Notes under the pieces: model-generated
What the model was told of the DNA's origin: nothing
What the model saw: only the letters and a program-made list of their open reading frames with translations
Databases searched by the model: none
Shown here: positions 27,465-35,747 of the stretch, in pieces
How the letters are laid out: each line of letters opens with the position of its first letter
Numbering within the stretch: the stretch's first letter is position 1
Assembly: GCA_049688395.1 (NCBI GenBank)
Contig: JBAVKQ010000176.1
Location: 1-64,000, forward strand
Direction: 5' to 3'
Source of the DNA: Prado023 sp049688395
Lineage (GTDB): Bacteria; Actinomycetota; Actinomycetes; S36-B12; CAIYMF01
DNA: 64,000 bases
Position numbers and translations under genes: made by a program

Positions 27465-29054
27465 ATGAACCACCACGACATCCCTCGAGGTCCCCTCGCT
27501 CCGGGCTCCGAGACCACTGGCGCACAGGCGCTCGTGGACGTCCCCGTCCGGCCTCCTGATCAGAGCACCGCAGAACCGGCGAAGCCCGCCTTTCGCTGGT
27601 TGACCGCGGCGGCGCCTGCCGTCGTGGCGGGCCTGGTGGCTGGCTGGCTGATTCCGCGGGGTCCGGTCACGACCCCGGAAGCGGTCAGCGCGCTGATCGC
27701 CGCGGTCCTGGTCGGCGCCATGACCGGCTGGTGGCTGCGATCGCGGTGGGCGCTGATCCTCGCGCCGGCGACGTTCATGGTGATCTTCGAGTTGGCCCGG
27801 GTGAGGGTGGACGGCCCGACGGTGGACGGTGTCCGGCTCGACGGCATCTACGGGGTGATGGCCTTGGTCGCCGGCCGCGGGGTCGACGCGGTGCTCGTCC
27901 TGCTGCCCATGATGGTGGGTGCGAGCTATGGCGCCGCCCTGGCCCGCCGCCGTCTGCTCGATGGCGCGAAGCCCGACCGACAGCGTGGCCGGCGAACAGT
28001 CCTTGGCCTGGCCACGCTGGCCGTTATGGCGTTGTTCCTGGGCCTGGTGCGTCCGGCCTCGACCGCACCCATCGTGGGGACTGACGCAGAGCCGATCGCT
28101 GGCAGCATCGCTGAGCTTGTCGAGGTCCCCATCGGCGGGCACGACCAGGCGATCATGCTCCGAGGAGTCTCGCGGGAAGCTCCCGTGCTGCTCTACCTCG
28201 AAGGTGGGCCGGGGGGAACCGGGATCGGCCGCATCCGCAACTCGGGCACCGACCTCGAGCAGTCCTTCGTGGTCGCCACCTGGGACCAGCGCGGGACCGG
28301 CAAGTCCTTCGACGCGCTGGACCCTGTCTCCACCCTGACCGTGGACCAGATGGTCGCCGACACCCTGGCGGTCACCAACTACCTGCGCGAGCGCTTCTCC
28401 GAGGAGAAGATCTACCTCGTCGGCAGTTCCTGGGGCACCACGCCCGGCACCTTGGCGGTGCAACGGTCCCCCGAACTGTTCCACGCCTACGTGGGAACCG
28501 GGCAGATGGTCGACCAGTTCGAGACCGACACGCTGATGTACGCCGAGTCCCTCGCTGACGCCGAGGCCCGCGGTGACGCCGGTTCCGCGGATGCGCTGCG
28601 TGCCCTGGGACCGCCGCCCTACGACAACACCCTGGACTACCCGATCGCGATCTCGTCGAATCCGAAGTGGATGAACTTCGAGCACGGAGCCGACTATCGC
28701 GCGACCTCGGAGTATCCCGCGAGCCTGTTCGTCGCCGAGTACGCCCTCATCGAGGGGCTGCGCGGCATGGCCGCGATCGCAGAGACCTTCGACGTGCTCT
28801 ACCCCCAACTGGCCGACACCGACTTCCGCATCGACGTACCTCGACTCGACGTACCGGTCTACATCGTGGAGGGAAGCCACGAGGCAGCCGGCCGGGAGAC
28901 CCTGGCCGCGCAGTGGTTCCAGGCGTTGTCGGCGCCGAGCAAGGCCTACGTGTCCTTCGAGCGCTCGGGCCACACCCCGCCCTACGACGAGCCGGGCAGG
29001 TTCGCCGACTTCATGGCCGACGTCCTGCGGGCCACAGGAGGTGCGGGATCATGA
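27465..29054 (+). CDS. Membrane-anchored alpha/beta hydrolase (proline iminopeptidase-like)
   Basis: A 529-residue protein with two parts. Residues about 40-200 hold four to five hydrophobic segments; residues about 210-525 are an alpha/beta hydrolase. The oxyanion motif LEGGPGG, the strand ATWDQRGTGKSF, the nucleophile elbow VGSSWGTT (Ser322), and a late SGHTPPY His are all present, the usual pattern of proline iminopeptidase/S33 enzymes. Two acidic residues in DVPVYIVEGSHE could supply the acid. ATG 27465 follows CAGGAGA. It sits between the sigma-factor operon and the subtilase/CHAT pair, and may or may not belong with them. Confidence 0.82.
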   Translation: MNHHDIPRGPLAPGSETTGAQALVDVPVRPPDQSTAEPAKPAFRWLTAAAPAVVAGLVAGWLIPRGPVTTPEAVSALIAAVLVGAMTGWWLRSRWALILAPATFMVIFELARVRVDGPTVDGVRLDGIYGVMALVAGRGVDAVLVLLPMMVGASYGAALARRRLLDGAKPDRQRGRRTVLGLATLAVMALFLGLVRPASTAPIVGTDAEPIAGSIAELVEVPIGGHDQAIMLRGVSREAPVLLYLEGGPGGTGIGRIRNSGTDLEQSFVVATWDQRGTGKSFDALDPVSTLTVDQMVADTLAVTNYLRERFSEEKIYLVGSSWGTTPGTLAVQRSPELFHAYVGTGQMVDQFETDTLMYAESLADAEARGDAGSADALRALGPPPYDNTLDYPIAISSNPKWMNFEHGADYRATSEYPASLFVAEYALIEGLRGMAAIAETFDVLYPQLADTDFRIDVPRLDVPVYIVEGSHEAAGRETLAAQWFQALSAPSKAYVSFERSGHTPPYDEPGRFADFMADVLRATGGAGS

Positions 29055-29269
29055 GCCAGCGCCGAAGTGGCCCGATCGGACTGCTGGCCGCAGTGCAGCC
29101 GCGAGGAGTCGGTCACCTACACCTCCAGGGAGTACCCGAGGAGGTCGACCGACCGTCAGGCCTGGGCCCGACCACCTCGACGTTGCGCTGCCCGTACGAG
29201 CCCGGCTTCGTGTGGTCGTCCGTGCCAGGCGGCAGCATCGCGGACTGGCGGCGCAGGAGCGCTGGCTGA
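29051..29269 (+). CDS. Short ORF overlapping the hydrolase stop (72 aa), doubtful
   Basis: The ATG at 29051 overlaps the hydrolase TGA (ATGA), suggesting coupling. The 72-residue product (MSQRRSGPIGLLAAVQPRG...) matches no family I know, and its composition is neutral between real and spurious. It may be a remnant. Confidence 0.25.
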   Translation: MSQRRSGPIGLLAAVQPRGVGHLHLQGVPEEVDRPSGLGPTTSTLRCPYEPGFVWSSVPGGSIADWRRRSAG

Positions 29270-29300
29270 CGGCAGACCCCACAGTGTGGACCCGGCCCCC

Positions 29301-30602
29301 CTACGCGTTGTTGTGCGGGCCCGGGCGCAGGCACGCACCCACACCGGGAGTGGCCCCTGCGCGGGCGTGTCGCAGCACCGCGTCCGCGGCCACCCGTGCG
29401 CTCTCCCCGGTGTGGGTCATCCGGGCTGCGATGATCCCGGCCACGGTGGGGGTCGAGAACGACGTGCCGCTCCACTGGGCCATCCCCTTGAACGTGCGCG
29501 CCTGCCCGACCGACGGGGGCTCGTGGCAGACGAAGACGCCGGTCGGGTAGGCGTTGACGAGGTCGACCCCCAGGGCGTAGACATCGACCCAGCTGCCGAA
29601 GTTGGAGAAGTACGCCCGCGCACCGGTGTCAGTAAGGGCGCCCACGGAGACACTCCACGGGAACGCCGCGGGCCAGAACGGCAGGCGGTCGCCGTCGTTG
29701 CCGGCGGCGGCCACGAGCACGGTGCCCTTCAGGTGGCGCAGGCTGGTCTCCCAGAAGACCTGCAGCCCGAGCAGTGCCTGGTTCTTGCGGGTGTGGGTGC
29801 CCGCGGACATGCTGATGATGTCCGGGCCCAGAGCCAGCGCCTGGTGGAGCTGGACCACCATCGCCGACTCGTAGATCGCCCCGCCGTTCGGCAGGAAGCC
29901 CTCGACCCGCACCTCGGCGCTGGGCGCGATGCAGCGCACGACCCCGGCCACGAAGGTGCCGTGCCCGGCGTAGGGGTGGATCGCGGCCGGGTCGATGGTC
30001 TCCTCGTCGCCGACCACCCCGGCCAGCCACGGCGTCAGCGGGTTGGCCGCCGCCGGTGAGTGCCACCCGGTGTCGATGACCGACACCAGCACGCCCTCAC
30101 CATCCGACCGGTCTGCCGAGACCGGGGGCAAGGGGTCGCGGCCCGGCGGCTCCTCGGGCTCGGTGGCCGGGCAGCACCCGCTGACCGACCCCGTCACGTA
30201 GAGGACGTGGTCCGGGGTGGCCACCCCTGAGCCCAGCTCACGGTCGACGCGGTCCAGCGCCGAGAGCGTGTCGATCCCCCGCGGCAGGCGCAGGAGGGTG
30301 ACCCCGCTGATCAGGTTGTCGGCCGGCTCGCCGCCGTCGAGGACCCGCCGCACACGGTCGAGGCTGTCGTCGCGCACGAGGATGTGCGCAGGCCGGTAGA
30401 GGTAGTCGAGGTCGGCCGGGTCGTCACCCTTGGCGCACGACCACGCGACGGCGCCCTTTCCCCCGAGCGCGTCGACCACGACCTTGACCTGGGTGCGCAC
30501 GCGCTCACGGCGCTCGTCCGGGCTGAGTGGGTCGTGGTCGGGTCGTGGCTTGTCCTGGTCGGGACGTGGCTTGGGGCGATCCGGTCGGGTGGGTCTGGCC
30601 AT
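29301..30602 (-). CDS. S8 subtilisin-like serine peptidase, cytoplasmic
   Basis: A 433-residue serine peptidase with a complete triad: Asp177 in VSVIDTGW, His214 in GHGTFVAG, Ser381 in SGTSFSTP, plus oxyanion Asn302 in AAAGNDGD. Residues 1-about 165 carry a Pro/Arg/Asp-rich start and a propeptide-like domain (PAHILVRDDSLDRVRRVL). There is no signal peptide or membrane helix, so it should act inside the cell, unlike most subtilases. It is divergent from the TPR-CHAT gene over a 105-base promoter region, implying joint control. One protease activating or cutting the other is a reasonable idea but only inference. Confidence 0.9.
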   Translation of the reverse strand: MARPTRPDRPKPRPDQDKPRPDHDPLSPDERRERVRTQVKVVVDALGGKGAVAWSCAKGDDPADLDYLYRPAHILVRDDSLDRVRRVLDGGEPADNLISGVTLLRLPRGIDTLSALDRVDRELGSGVATPDHVLYVTGSVSGCCPATEPEEPPGRDPLPPVSADRSDGEGVLVSVIDTGWHSPAAANPLTPWLAGVVGDEETIDPAAIHPYAGHGTFVAGVVRCIAPSAEVRVEGFLPNGGAIYESAMVVQLHQALALGPDIISMSAGTHTRKNQALLGLQVFWETSLRHLKGTVLVAAAGNDGDRLPFWPAAFPWSVSVGALTDTGARAYFSNFGSWVDVYALGVDLVNAYPTGVFVCHEPPSVGQARTFKGMAQWSGTSFSTPTVAGIIAARMTHTGESARVAADAVLRHARAGATPGVGACLRPGPHNNA

Positions 30603-30635
30603 GGTTGCCTCGATCGGGACGACGACGGACGGACG

Positions 30636-30655
30636 CGCGCTAGCCTAGGCCCGGG
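30636..30655. promoter_or_regulatory. Compact divergent promoter of the subtilase and CHAT genes
   Basis: The segment GCTAGCCTAGGC contains TAGCCT on the plus strand and TAGGCT on the minus strand, both plausible -10 hexamers, overlapping at a near-palindrome. Leaders would be about 50 bases for the CHAT gene and about 30 for the subtilase. Confidence 0.4.
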
Positions 30656-30707
30656 GGGCGCTCGAACAGGCTCCTACCGAGGCGCCTGGTGGGTTGAAGG
30701 GTTCTGG

Positions 30708-33287
30708 ATGGTGCAGGACGACACCGCCGAGGATGGGGAGCAGCTCCTGCGGCTCGCGTTGTCCCGACCCGGTGAGGCCCAGTCCCAAGCGGCCGAGATC
30801 CTGACCGTCGACGACGATCCGCTCGAGAGTTCGTACGCTCGCCAGGCGCTCGGGATCGTCCTGCGCGATGGCGGCGACCTGGCTTCGGCCGTCCCGCAGC
30901 TGCGTGCTGCCCTGCGCTCGGCCCGGCGCACCGGCCGGACCGAGCGGGTGGCTGACGTGCGGGCCACGCTTGGCGCCGCGCTGGCCATGGGCGGCGCGAC
31001 CACACCCGGACTGCGCCAGCTGGATATCGCCTCCCACGAGGCTGGCGGCACGGGGCTCGCCAAGGTGTTGATGCGTCGGGCCCACGTGCTGTCCTTCCTC
31101 GGACGCCACGAGGAGGCGCGCGAGGACCTGCGCCGGGCCCTGCAGGGGATCCAGCGCTCCGGCGATCTGGTCTGGGAGGCACGCACGCTGAACAACCGGG
31201 CCGAGGTGGAGATCGCGCTGGGCTCAGTGGCGCGCGCGGAACGCGACGTCCGCCGGGCCGAGGAGCTGTTCATCGCTGCCGGGCAGGACCTCGAGGCGGT
31301 GCACACGCTGCACAACAGGGGCGTCATCGCCTACCTGCGCGGGGACCTGCCGCGCGCGTTCGCCCTGTTCGACGCGGCCGCGGTGCGTTACCAGGCACTC
31401 GGTGCGACGCATTCGGACCTGGTGATGGATCGCTGTACGGCACTGGTGGCCGCCCGCCTGAGCCACGACGCGGTCGACCTGGCCCGCGAGGCCCTGGCCG
31501 GCCACGACCTGCAGCCACGGCACCGCGCCGAGATTCAGCTCATGCTCGCGACCGCGGCCCTCTCCCACGGTGACGCCCCGACCGCGATGCAGGCCGCGCG
31601 GGCGGCGCGCGACGCCTTCCGTCGGCAGGGCCGGCACAGGTGGGTGCTGCGCGCCGAGCTCGCCGTCGTCCGGGCCCGGTACGAGGGGGGCGCCCGGGGT
31701 GCGGGCCTGCGCCGCGCGGCCGCACAGGTGGCCGAGCGTCTGGCGTCCGCGCGTGCCGAGGAGACGCCGGGTGCGCTGCTCCTGGCCGGCAGGCTCGCCG
31801 CTGAGCACGATCCATTGGCCGGCGACCTGTACCTGGGCGCTGCGGCGCGCTTCCGCCGCAGCCCGTCGAGTCTGGTCCAGGCCACGGGGTGGACAGCGGT
31901 GGCCCTCGCGCGGCAGGCCGAGGGGGATCGCCGAGGTGTCCTGCGGGCGTGTGGCCGCGGGTTGGATGCCCTCGACGAGCACCGCAGCCACCTGGGCGAC
32001 TCCGAGCTGCGGGCGCTGGTCACCCTGCACGGCCAGGAGTTGGCGGGCATCGCGCTGGGGCAGGTGGTGGCCGGTGGCAGTGCCCGGTCGATGCTCCGGT
32101 GGAGCGAGCGGTGGCGCGCCACCTCGCTGGCGCAACCCTCCGTGCGACCGCCGCGCGACGCCGAGCTGGCCGGCCAGCTGGCAGCGATGCGGGCCGCCGC
32201 ACGTCGGCTGGATGCGGCTCGCGAGCGGAACCTGCCCACAGCGGCTCTCGAGGAGGATCACGCGCGGTGGGAGAAGGCGATCCGCACTCGCCAGCTGCAC
32301 GTCACGGGGGCCAGCGATCGGGCGCGCCCCCTGGATGTCCGGGCGCTGCTCGAACGGCTCGGGGACACCACCTTCGTGGAACTGGTCGAGGTGGCCGGCA
32401 GGCTGCACGCGGTGCTGCTGCGGCGCGGGCGGGCGCGCCGCTTCGAGGTGGGCCCCATGCAGGACGCGGTGGCTGCCTGCGACCGGGCGCGGTTCGCTCT
32501 GCGCCAGGCCGCGCGCCTTCGGCCGACCGAGCTGACCGGGGTCGCGGCCCAGCTCGAGTCGGCGCTCCTGCGCCCGGTCGCCGCGGCCCTGGGCGAGGAC
32601 CCGGTGGTGATCTCCCCGCCGAGCCGGCTGAGCGCGGCACCCTGGGGACTGCTGCCCGCCCTGGCCGGTACGCCGGTGAGCGCGATGCCCTCGGCGGCCA
32701 TGTGGATTCGTGCACGGGCTGTACCGGCTCCAGCCCGCACGCGGATGGCGTTGATCGCCGGACCCGGGCTTGCCTCGGGCGGTGCGGAGGTCGCTGCGCT
32801 GGCCCGGTCCAATCCGCAGGCGGTCGTGCTGCGCGGCGCACGCGCGACGGTCGCGGGGTGCCTGGCTGCCCTGGACGGAGTATCGATCGCCCACATCGCG
32901 GCGCATGGCCGGCACCGTCCGCAGAGCCCCATGTTCTCCAGCCTGATCCTCCACGACGGACCTCTGACGGTCCACGACTTCGACGGGATGGGGCAGCCCC
33001 CGTACCGGTTGGTGCTCTCGGCGTGCGACTCCGGGGTGATGGCACCGGTCGGGTCCAACGAACTGATCGGCCTGGCGGCGGCCCTGCTCGGGAAAGGAGC
33101 TGCCGGGGTCCTGTGCAGCGTGACCGCGGTCAACGACGACCAGACCGTCGCGCTCATGCTCGGCGTCCACGAGGGCCTGGCGCGGGGTCGGAGCCCGGCC
33201 GAGGTGCTGCTGGCCGCGCGCGAGGCGGCCCGGGGCGATGTCCTGCGACAAGCCACGGCGGCATCCTTCGTCGCTCTGGGGGTGTAG
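30708..33287 (+). CDS. TPR-CHAT caspase-like protein
   Basis: An 859-residue soluble protein. Residues about 10-430 are helical repeats of TPR type (for example RRTGRTERVADVRATLGAAL, RAEELFIAAGQDLEAVHTLHN). Residues about 600-859 are a CHAT domain, the caspase-related peptidase fold, with His733 in HIAAHGRHRP and Cys773 in LVLSACDSG, the expected dyad, followed by GLAAALLGKGAAGVL and a DDQTV segment. ATG 30708 has GAAGGG upstream; ATG is preferred to GTG 30711. It is divergent from a cytoplasmic subtilase. CHAT proteins cut specific partners after activation; the repeats would sense the trigger. The target here is unknown. Confidence 0.88.
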   Translation: MVQDDTAEDGEQLLRLALSRPGEAQSQAAEILTVDDDPLESSYARQALGIVLRDGGDLASAVPQLRAALRSARRTGRTERVADVRATLGAALAMGGATTPGLRQLDIASHEAGGTGLAKVLMRRAHVLSFLGRHEEAREDLRRALQGIQRSGDLVWEARTLNNRAEVEIALGSVARAERDVRRAEELFIAAGQDLEAVHTLHNRGVIAYLRGDLPRAFALFDAAAVRYQALGATHSDLVMDRCTALVAARLSHDAVDLAREALAGHDLQPRHRAEIQLMLATAALSHGDAPTAMQAARAARDAFRRQGRHRWVLRAELAVVRARYEGGARGAGLRRAAAQVAERLASARAEETPGALLLAGRLAAEHDPLAGDLYLGAAARFRRSPSSLVQATGWTAVALARQAEGDRRGVLRACGRGLDALDEHRSHLGDSELRALVTLHGQELAGIALGQVVAGGSARSMLRWSERWRATSLAQPSVRPPRDAELAGQLAAMRAAARRLDAARERNLPTAALEEDHARWEKAIRTRQLHVTGASDRARPLDVRALLERLGDTTFVELVEVAGRLHAVLLRRGRARRFEVGPMQDAVAACDRARFALRQAARLRPTELTGVAAQLESALLRPVAAALGEDPVVISPPSRLSAAPWGLLPALAGTPVSAMPSAAMWIRARAVPAPARTRMALIAGPGLASGGAEVAALARSNPQAVVLRGARATVAGCLAALDGVSIAHIAAHGRHRPQSPMFSSLILHDGPLTVHDFDGMGQPPYRLVLSACDSGVMAPVGSNELIGLAAALLGKGAAGVLCSVTAVNDDQTVALMLGVHEGLARGRSPAEVLLAAREAARGDVLRQATAASFVALGV

Positions 33288-33303
33288 GCGTGGGTCAGGG
33301 GGT

Positions 33304-33888
33304 TCAGGACGTCGCCCGGGCCAACGATCGTCGTGCCAGCTGCACCGTCGTACGCCACGTCGGTGCGCTCGGCGCAGCCATGGTGACCGGATCGGTCTGA
33401 TGCGAGGCGACGACGATGACGACCGTGCGGCCGCGGCGGACGGCGATCGCCTTGCCGTTGCTCGCGCCCAGCGACAAAGTCCGCTCCCTCCACGAGTACG
33501 ACTCGGTCCCCACCATGCGCCGCTTCGCGGGCTTCCGGTCGAACTGCGCGATGCCGTCACACTCCGTGCACGACCACTCGACGACCGTGGGACACGCCGG
33601 CACCCACTTCGAGATCTTGCGCATCGCCCGCTTGGCCGCGCGCGTGGTCCGGAACTCGGCGACCGTCACCTGGGCTATCCCGTAGTACTCGGTCGTGGTT
33701 GGCATCGCACCCCAGTAGTAGGCGGCCCGGGTCTCGCGGGCACGCGCCAGCGGGATGTCCGAGCGGCACGCTGCCGGGTCCGACCCCAGTGGTGTCAGGT
33801 TGCGATCAGCCACGGAGCGGTACCCCGTGCCCGAGCCGCCCATCTTCGCCTTCACGACGGACTTCGGTAGGTAGTCGCCGGGCGTCAC
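33304..33888 (-). CDS. Hypothetical protein with CxxC motif
   Basis: A 194-residue protein whose GTG start (33888) overlaps a frame that ends the preceding NERD gene by four bases. The sequence (DYLPKSVVKAKMGG..., YYWGAMPTTTEYYGIAQVTV) resembles the extracellular PknH-like sensor domains of actinomycetes, but no signal peptide precedes it in this frame. The residues just upstream read AASCSSVTP, like a lipobox without its hydrophobic stretch. A CxxC pair is in WSCTECDG. The start may lie upstream in a shifted frame. Function unknown. Confidence 0.55.
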   Translation of the reverse strand: MTPGDYLPKSVVKAKMGGSGTGYRSVADRNLTPLGSDPAACRSDIPLARARETRAAYYWGAMPTTTEYYGIAQVTVAEFRTTRAAKRAMRKISKWVPACPTVVEWSCTECDGIAQFDRKPAKRRMVGTESYSWRERTLSLGASNGKAIAVRRGRTVVIVVASHQTDPVTMAAPSAPTWRTTVQLARRSLARATS

Positions 33889-34783
33889 GGACGAGCACGA
33901 GGCGGCTCGGTGATCTCGTCTGGGGTGTGACCCTCGGCCGACGCGCAGACGTGCCCCGTGGCCTCGTGGGTGCATGCCTGCCCACCCAGGGACTCGGGCC
34001 GCTGCGGGCGGACGCGGTCGCGCGAAGCGTCCGCACAGGCGGGGCCGCGAGCCGACGGGCGTACTCGGCCACCCAGTCCGGCGCCGGGGCCGGCGGCGGT
34101 GTATCGGTCCACGTGGTAGACCGTCGCGCCCGGTCATAGAGCCAGTCGACCTGTGCGGGCGAGAGCACAGCGTGGCGCGCGGTCAGTGACCCGACCAGGC
34201 GGTGGTCTTCCACGAACCAGACTCCGTCGGTGGCCTCGAGGTGTCGCAAGGTCGCGCTCACGGTGCAAATGATCGGGGTGACCGGGCAGGCAGTGGGCAG
34301 GTCAGAGGTCAGGGCCGCCCGGGCACACTCGGCCTCATGGCGCGCGTTGCGCACGTAGTGCACGTAGGTGCGACCGATGAACACGGCATCCCCGCGGACG
34401 TCGAGGCGCTTGCCACGGTGGTGCTTGGTGTTGATGGTGAACACGCCGGACGGGCCGATGACTACATGATCGATGTCTGAACCCTTCTTGCCGATCGGAA
34501 CCGCGTGCAGGACTCGCCAACGTTCATCGAGTAGGGAGAGTTCGAGGCCAACCTTCTCCTCGCCGACGAAGCCGACCGCCCACTGGTCCGGGCTCTCCGA
34601 TGTCCGACTGGATCCTGCTGGCGGGACGTCGTTTCCGCGTGGCGAGAGCAGAAACGCGATGTGGGCCAAGACCGCGTGCCCTGCACGGTGGGTGGCAAGA
34701 TCGACCCAGGCAGGAGCCAAAGACGGGTCGACGTCAGCCATGGGAAGCGCCGGTTCGCCCGGATTCTCATCATCGTGACTCAT
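33806..34783 (-). CDS. NERD-domain protein, C-terminus probably frameshifted
   Basis: A nuclease-related (NERD) protein read from ATG 34783 (MSHDDENPGEPALP). The NERD core is at about residues 70-190: GEEKVGLELSLL, VPIGKKGSDIDHVVIGPSGVFTINTKHH and TPIICTV, which matches the DIDHVVVGPSGVF-type catalytic strand of the family. After about residue 245 this frame becomes Arg/Thr/Pro-rich; the adjacent frame instead gives GGQACTHEATGHVC...DEITEPP and stops at 33885, in a GTGA overlap with the next gene, which looks more natural. So the true end is probably 33885 and an indel is likely near 34050. Role of NERD proteins is uncertain; DNA processing has been proposed. Confidence 0.75.
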   Translation of the reverse strand: MSHDDENPGEPALPMADVDPSLAPAWVDLATHRAGHAVLAHIAFLLSPRGNDVPPAGSSRTSESPDQWAVGFVGEEKVGLELSLLDERWRVLHAVPIGKKGSDIDHVVIGPSGVFTINTKHHRGKRLDVRGDAVFIGRTYVHYVRNARHEAECARAALTSDLPTACPVTPIICTVSATLRHLEATDGVWFVEDHRLVGSLTARHAVLSPAQVDWLYDRARRSTTWTDTPPPAPAPDWVAEYARRLAAPPVRTLRATASARSGPSPWVGRHAPTRPRGTSARRPRVTPQTRSPSRLVLVRDARRLPTEVRREGEDGRLGHGVPLRG

Positions 34784-35092
34784 CGCCTCGTCCCAACTGC
34801 TACGAACTGCCACAAGCCCACCGGCGCACCCGGCAGCCAGCGGCGGCTGTCACAGCCGTGCGAGAGGGATCGGTCGCATCCCAGCGAATCTTGACTCGGC
34901 ACCCCGATCGCCGGGACCGGCGCCGGGTGCCCTGATGTCCAAGGGCCGCTACATCCCCTGCTGCCCTCAGCGAGCCTCAGGCCGGCTCGTCGCTGGGCGA
35001 CATCACCACGCGTGCCGAGCGACGACCGGGCGGCACCTACCGGATCCGCGACAGAAGGGTGTGGTCCAGCGGCCTGCCCGCGAGCAGCAGTC
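34784..35092. other. Intergenic region upstream of the NERD gene
   Basis: About 310 bases; presumably the NERD promoter. No gene, repeat or clear hexamers are seen. Confidence 0.3.
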
Positions 35093-35130
35093 GGCTGGCT
35101 GACGACGGGTCTCACCGGGGTCAGCCAGCC
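35093..35130. terminator. Terminator of the DhaKL-LsrF operon
   Basis: GGCTGGCTGAC and GTCAGCCAGCC form a perfect 11-bp stem with a 16-base loop, starting 26 bases beyond the stop of the last operon gene on the minus strand. Confidence 0.7.
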
Positions 35131-35155
35131 GTTGGGCCGCAGGAGCCTGTGGGTG

Positions 35156-35734
35156 TCAGACGAGCGCGTCCCCGGGGATCTGCTCGGGCTTCTCGCTGGC
35201 AGCCGGGGTCTGCGGGGCGGCCACGATGCGAGCCTCGTACCAGGTGCGGAAGATCACGGTGACGGCACCGAAGACCAGACCGACGAGCGCCGACCACATC
35301 AGGGTCTGGGTGGTCTCTGCGTACTTCTCCCACACGGTGGCCCCTTCCGCGAAGGTGCTCAGGTTCATTAGACCGAAGAAGACCCCGGCTCCGATGAACC
35401 ACGAGGGCACGAAGTCGAATCCGGGAACCTTCTCGGCGCTGATGACCAGGATGACGACGAGGAACACGGCCAGGTACAGGTTCCAGCTGTTGCCCAGGCC
35501 CCAGTCCCCGAACAGGGTGCTGAGCTCGAAGATGGCCACGGAGGCAACCGCGCCCCCGAAGTAGCCGGCCAGCGACTTCGTGCCCATCTTGTAGGTGCCC
35601 CCGGCCAGGAAGTACATGGCCCACGCCTGGAAGGCGATCCAGGAGACGAAGGCCAGTGGTGACTCGACGATCATCATGATCATGGCCTGCAGTGCGATGA
35701 AGACCGTGATCGGGAACAGCTTCGAATAGGGCAT
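35156..35734 (-). CDS. DUF1097-family membrane protein
   Basis: A 192-residue inner-membrane protein with six predicted helices and a soluble acidic tail (PAASEKPEQIPGDALV). The wording WIAFQAWAMYFLAGGT and KSLAGYFGGA is typical of DUF1097 (E. coli YcdZ-like) proteins, suspected transporters or channels of unknown substrate. ATG 35734 is 13 bases after lsrF, with GAAGGGGAG before it. As the last gene of the operon it is the only membrane component and so the best candidate for substrate uptake or product export. That is inferred from position. Confidence 0.8.
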   Translation of the reverse strand: MPYSKLFPITVFIALQAMIMMIVESPLAFVSWIAFQAWAMYFLAGGTYKMGTKSLAGYFGGAVASVAIFELSTLFGDWGLGNSWNLYLAVFLVVILVISAEKVPGFDFVPSWFIGAGVFFGLMNLSTFAEGATVWEKYAETTQTLMWSALVGLVFGAVTVIFRTWYEARIVAAPQTPAASEKPEQIPGDALV

Positions 35735-35747
35735 CTTCTTCTCCCCT

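Noticed and set aside
31224..33560. 778-codon minus-strand ORF opposite the CHAT gene
   Set aside because: Arg/Gly/His-rich and without motifs; the plus strand has TPR and CHAT domains.
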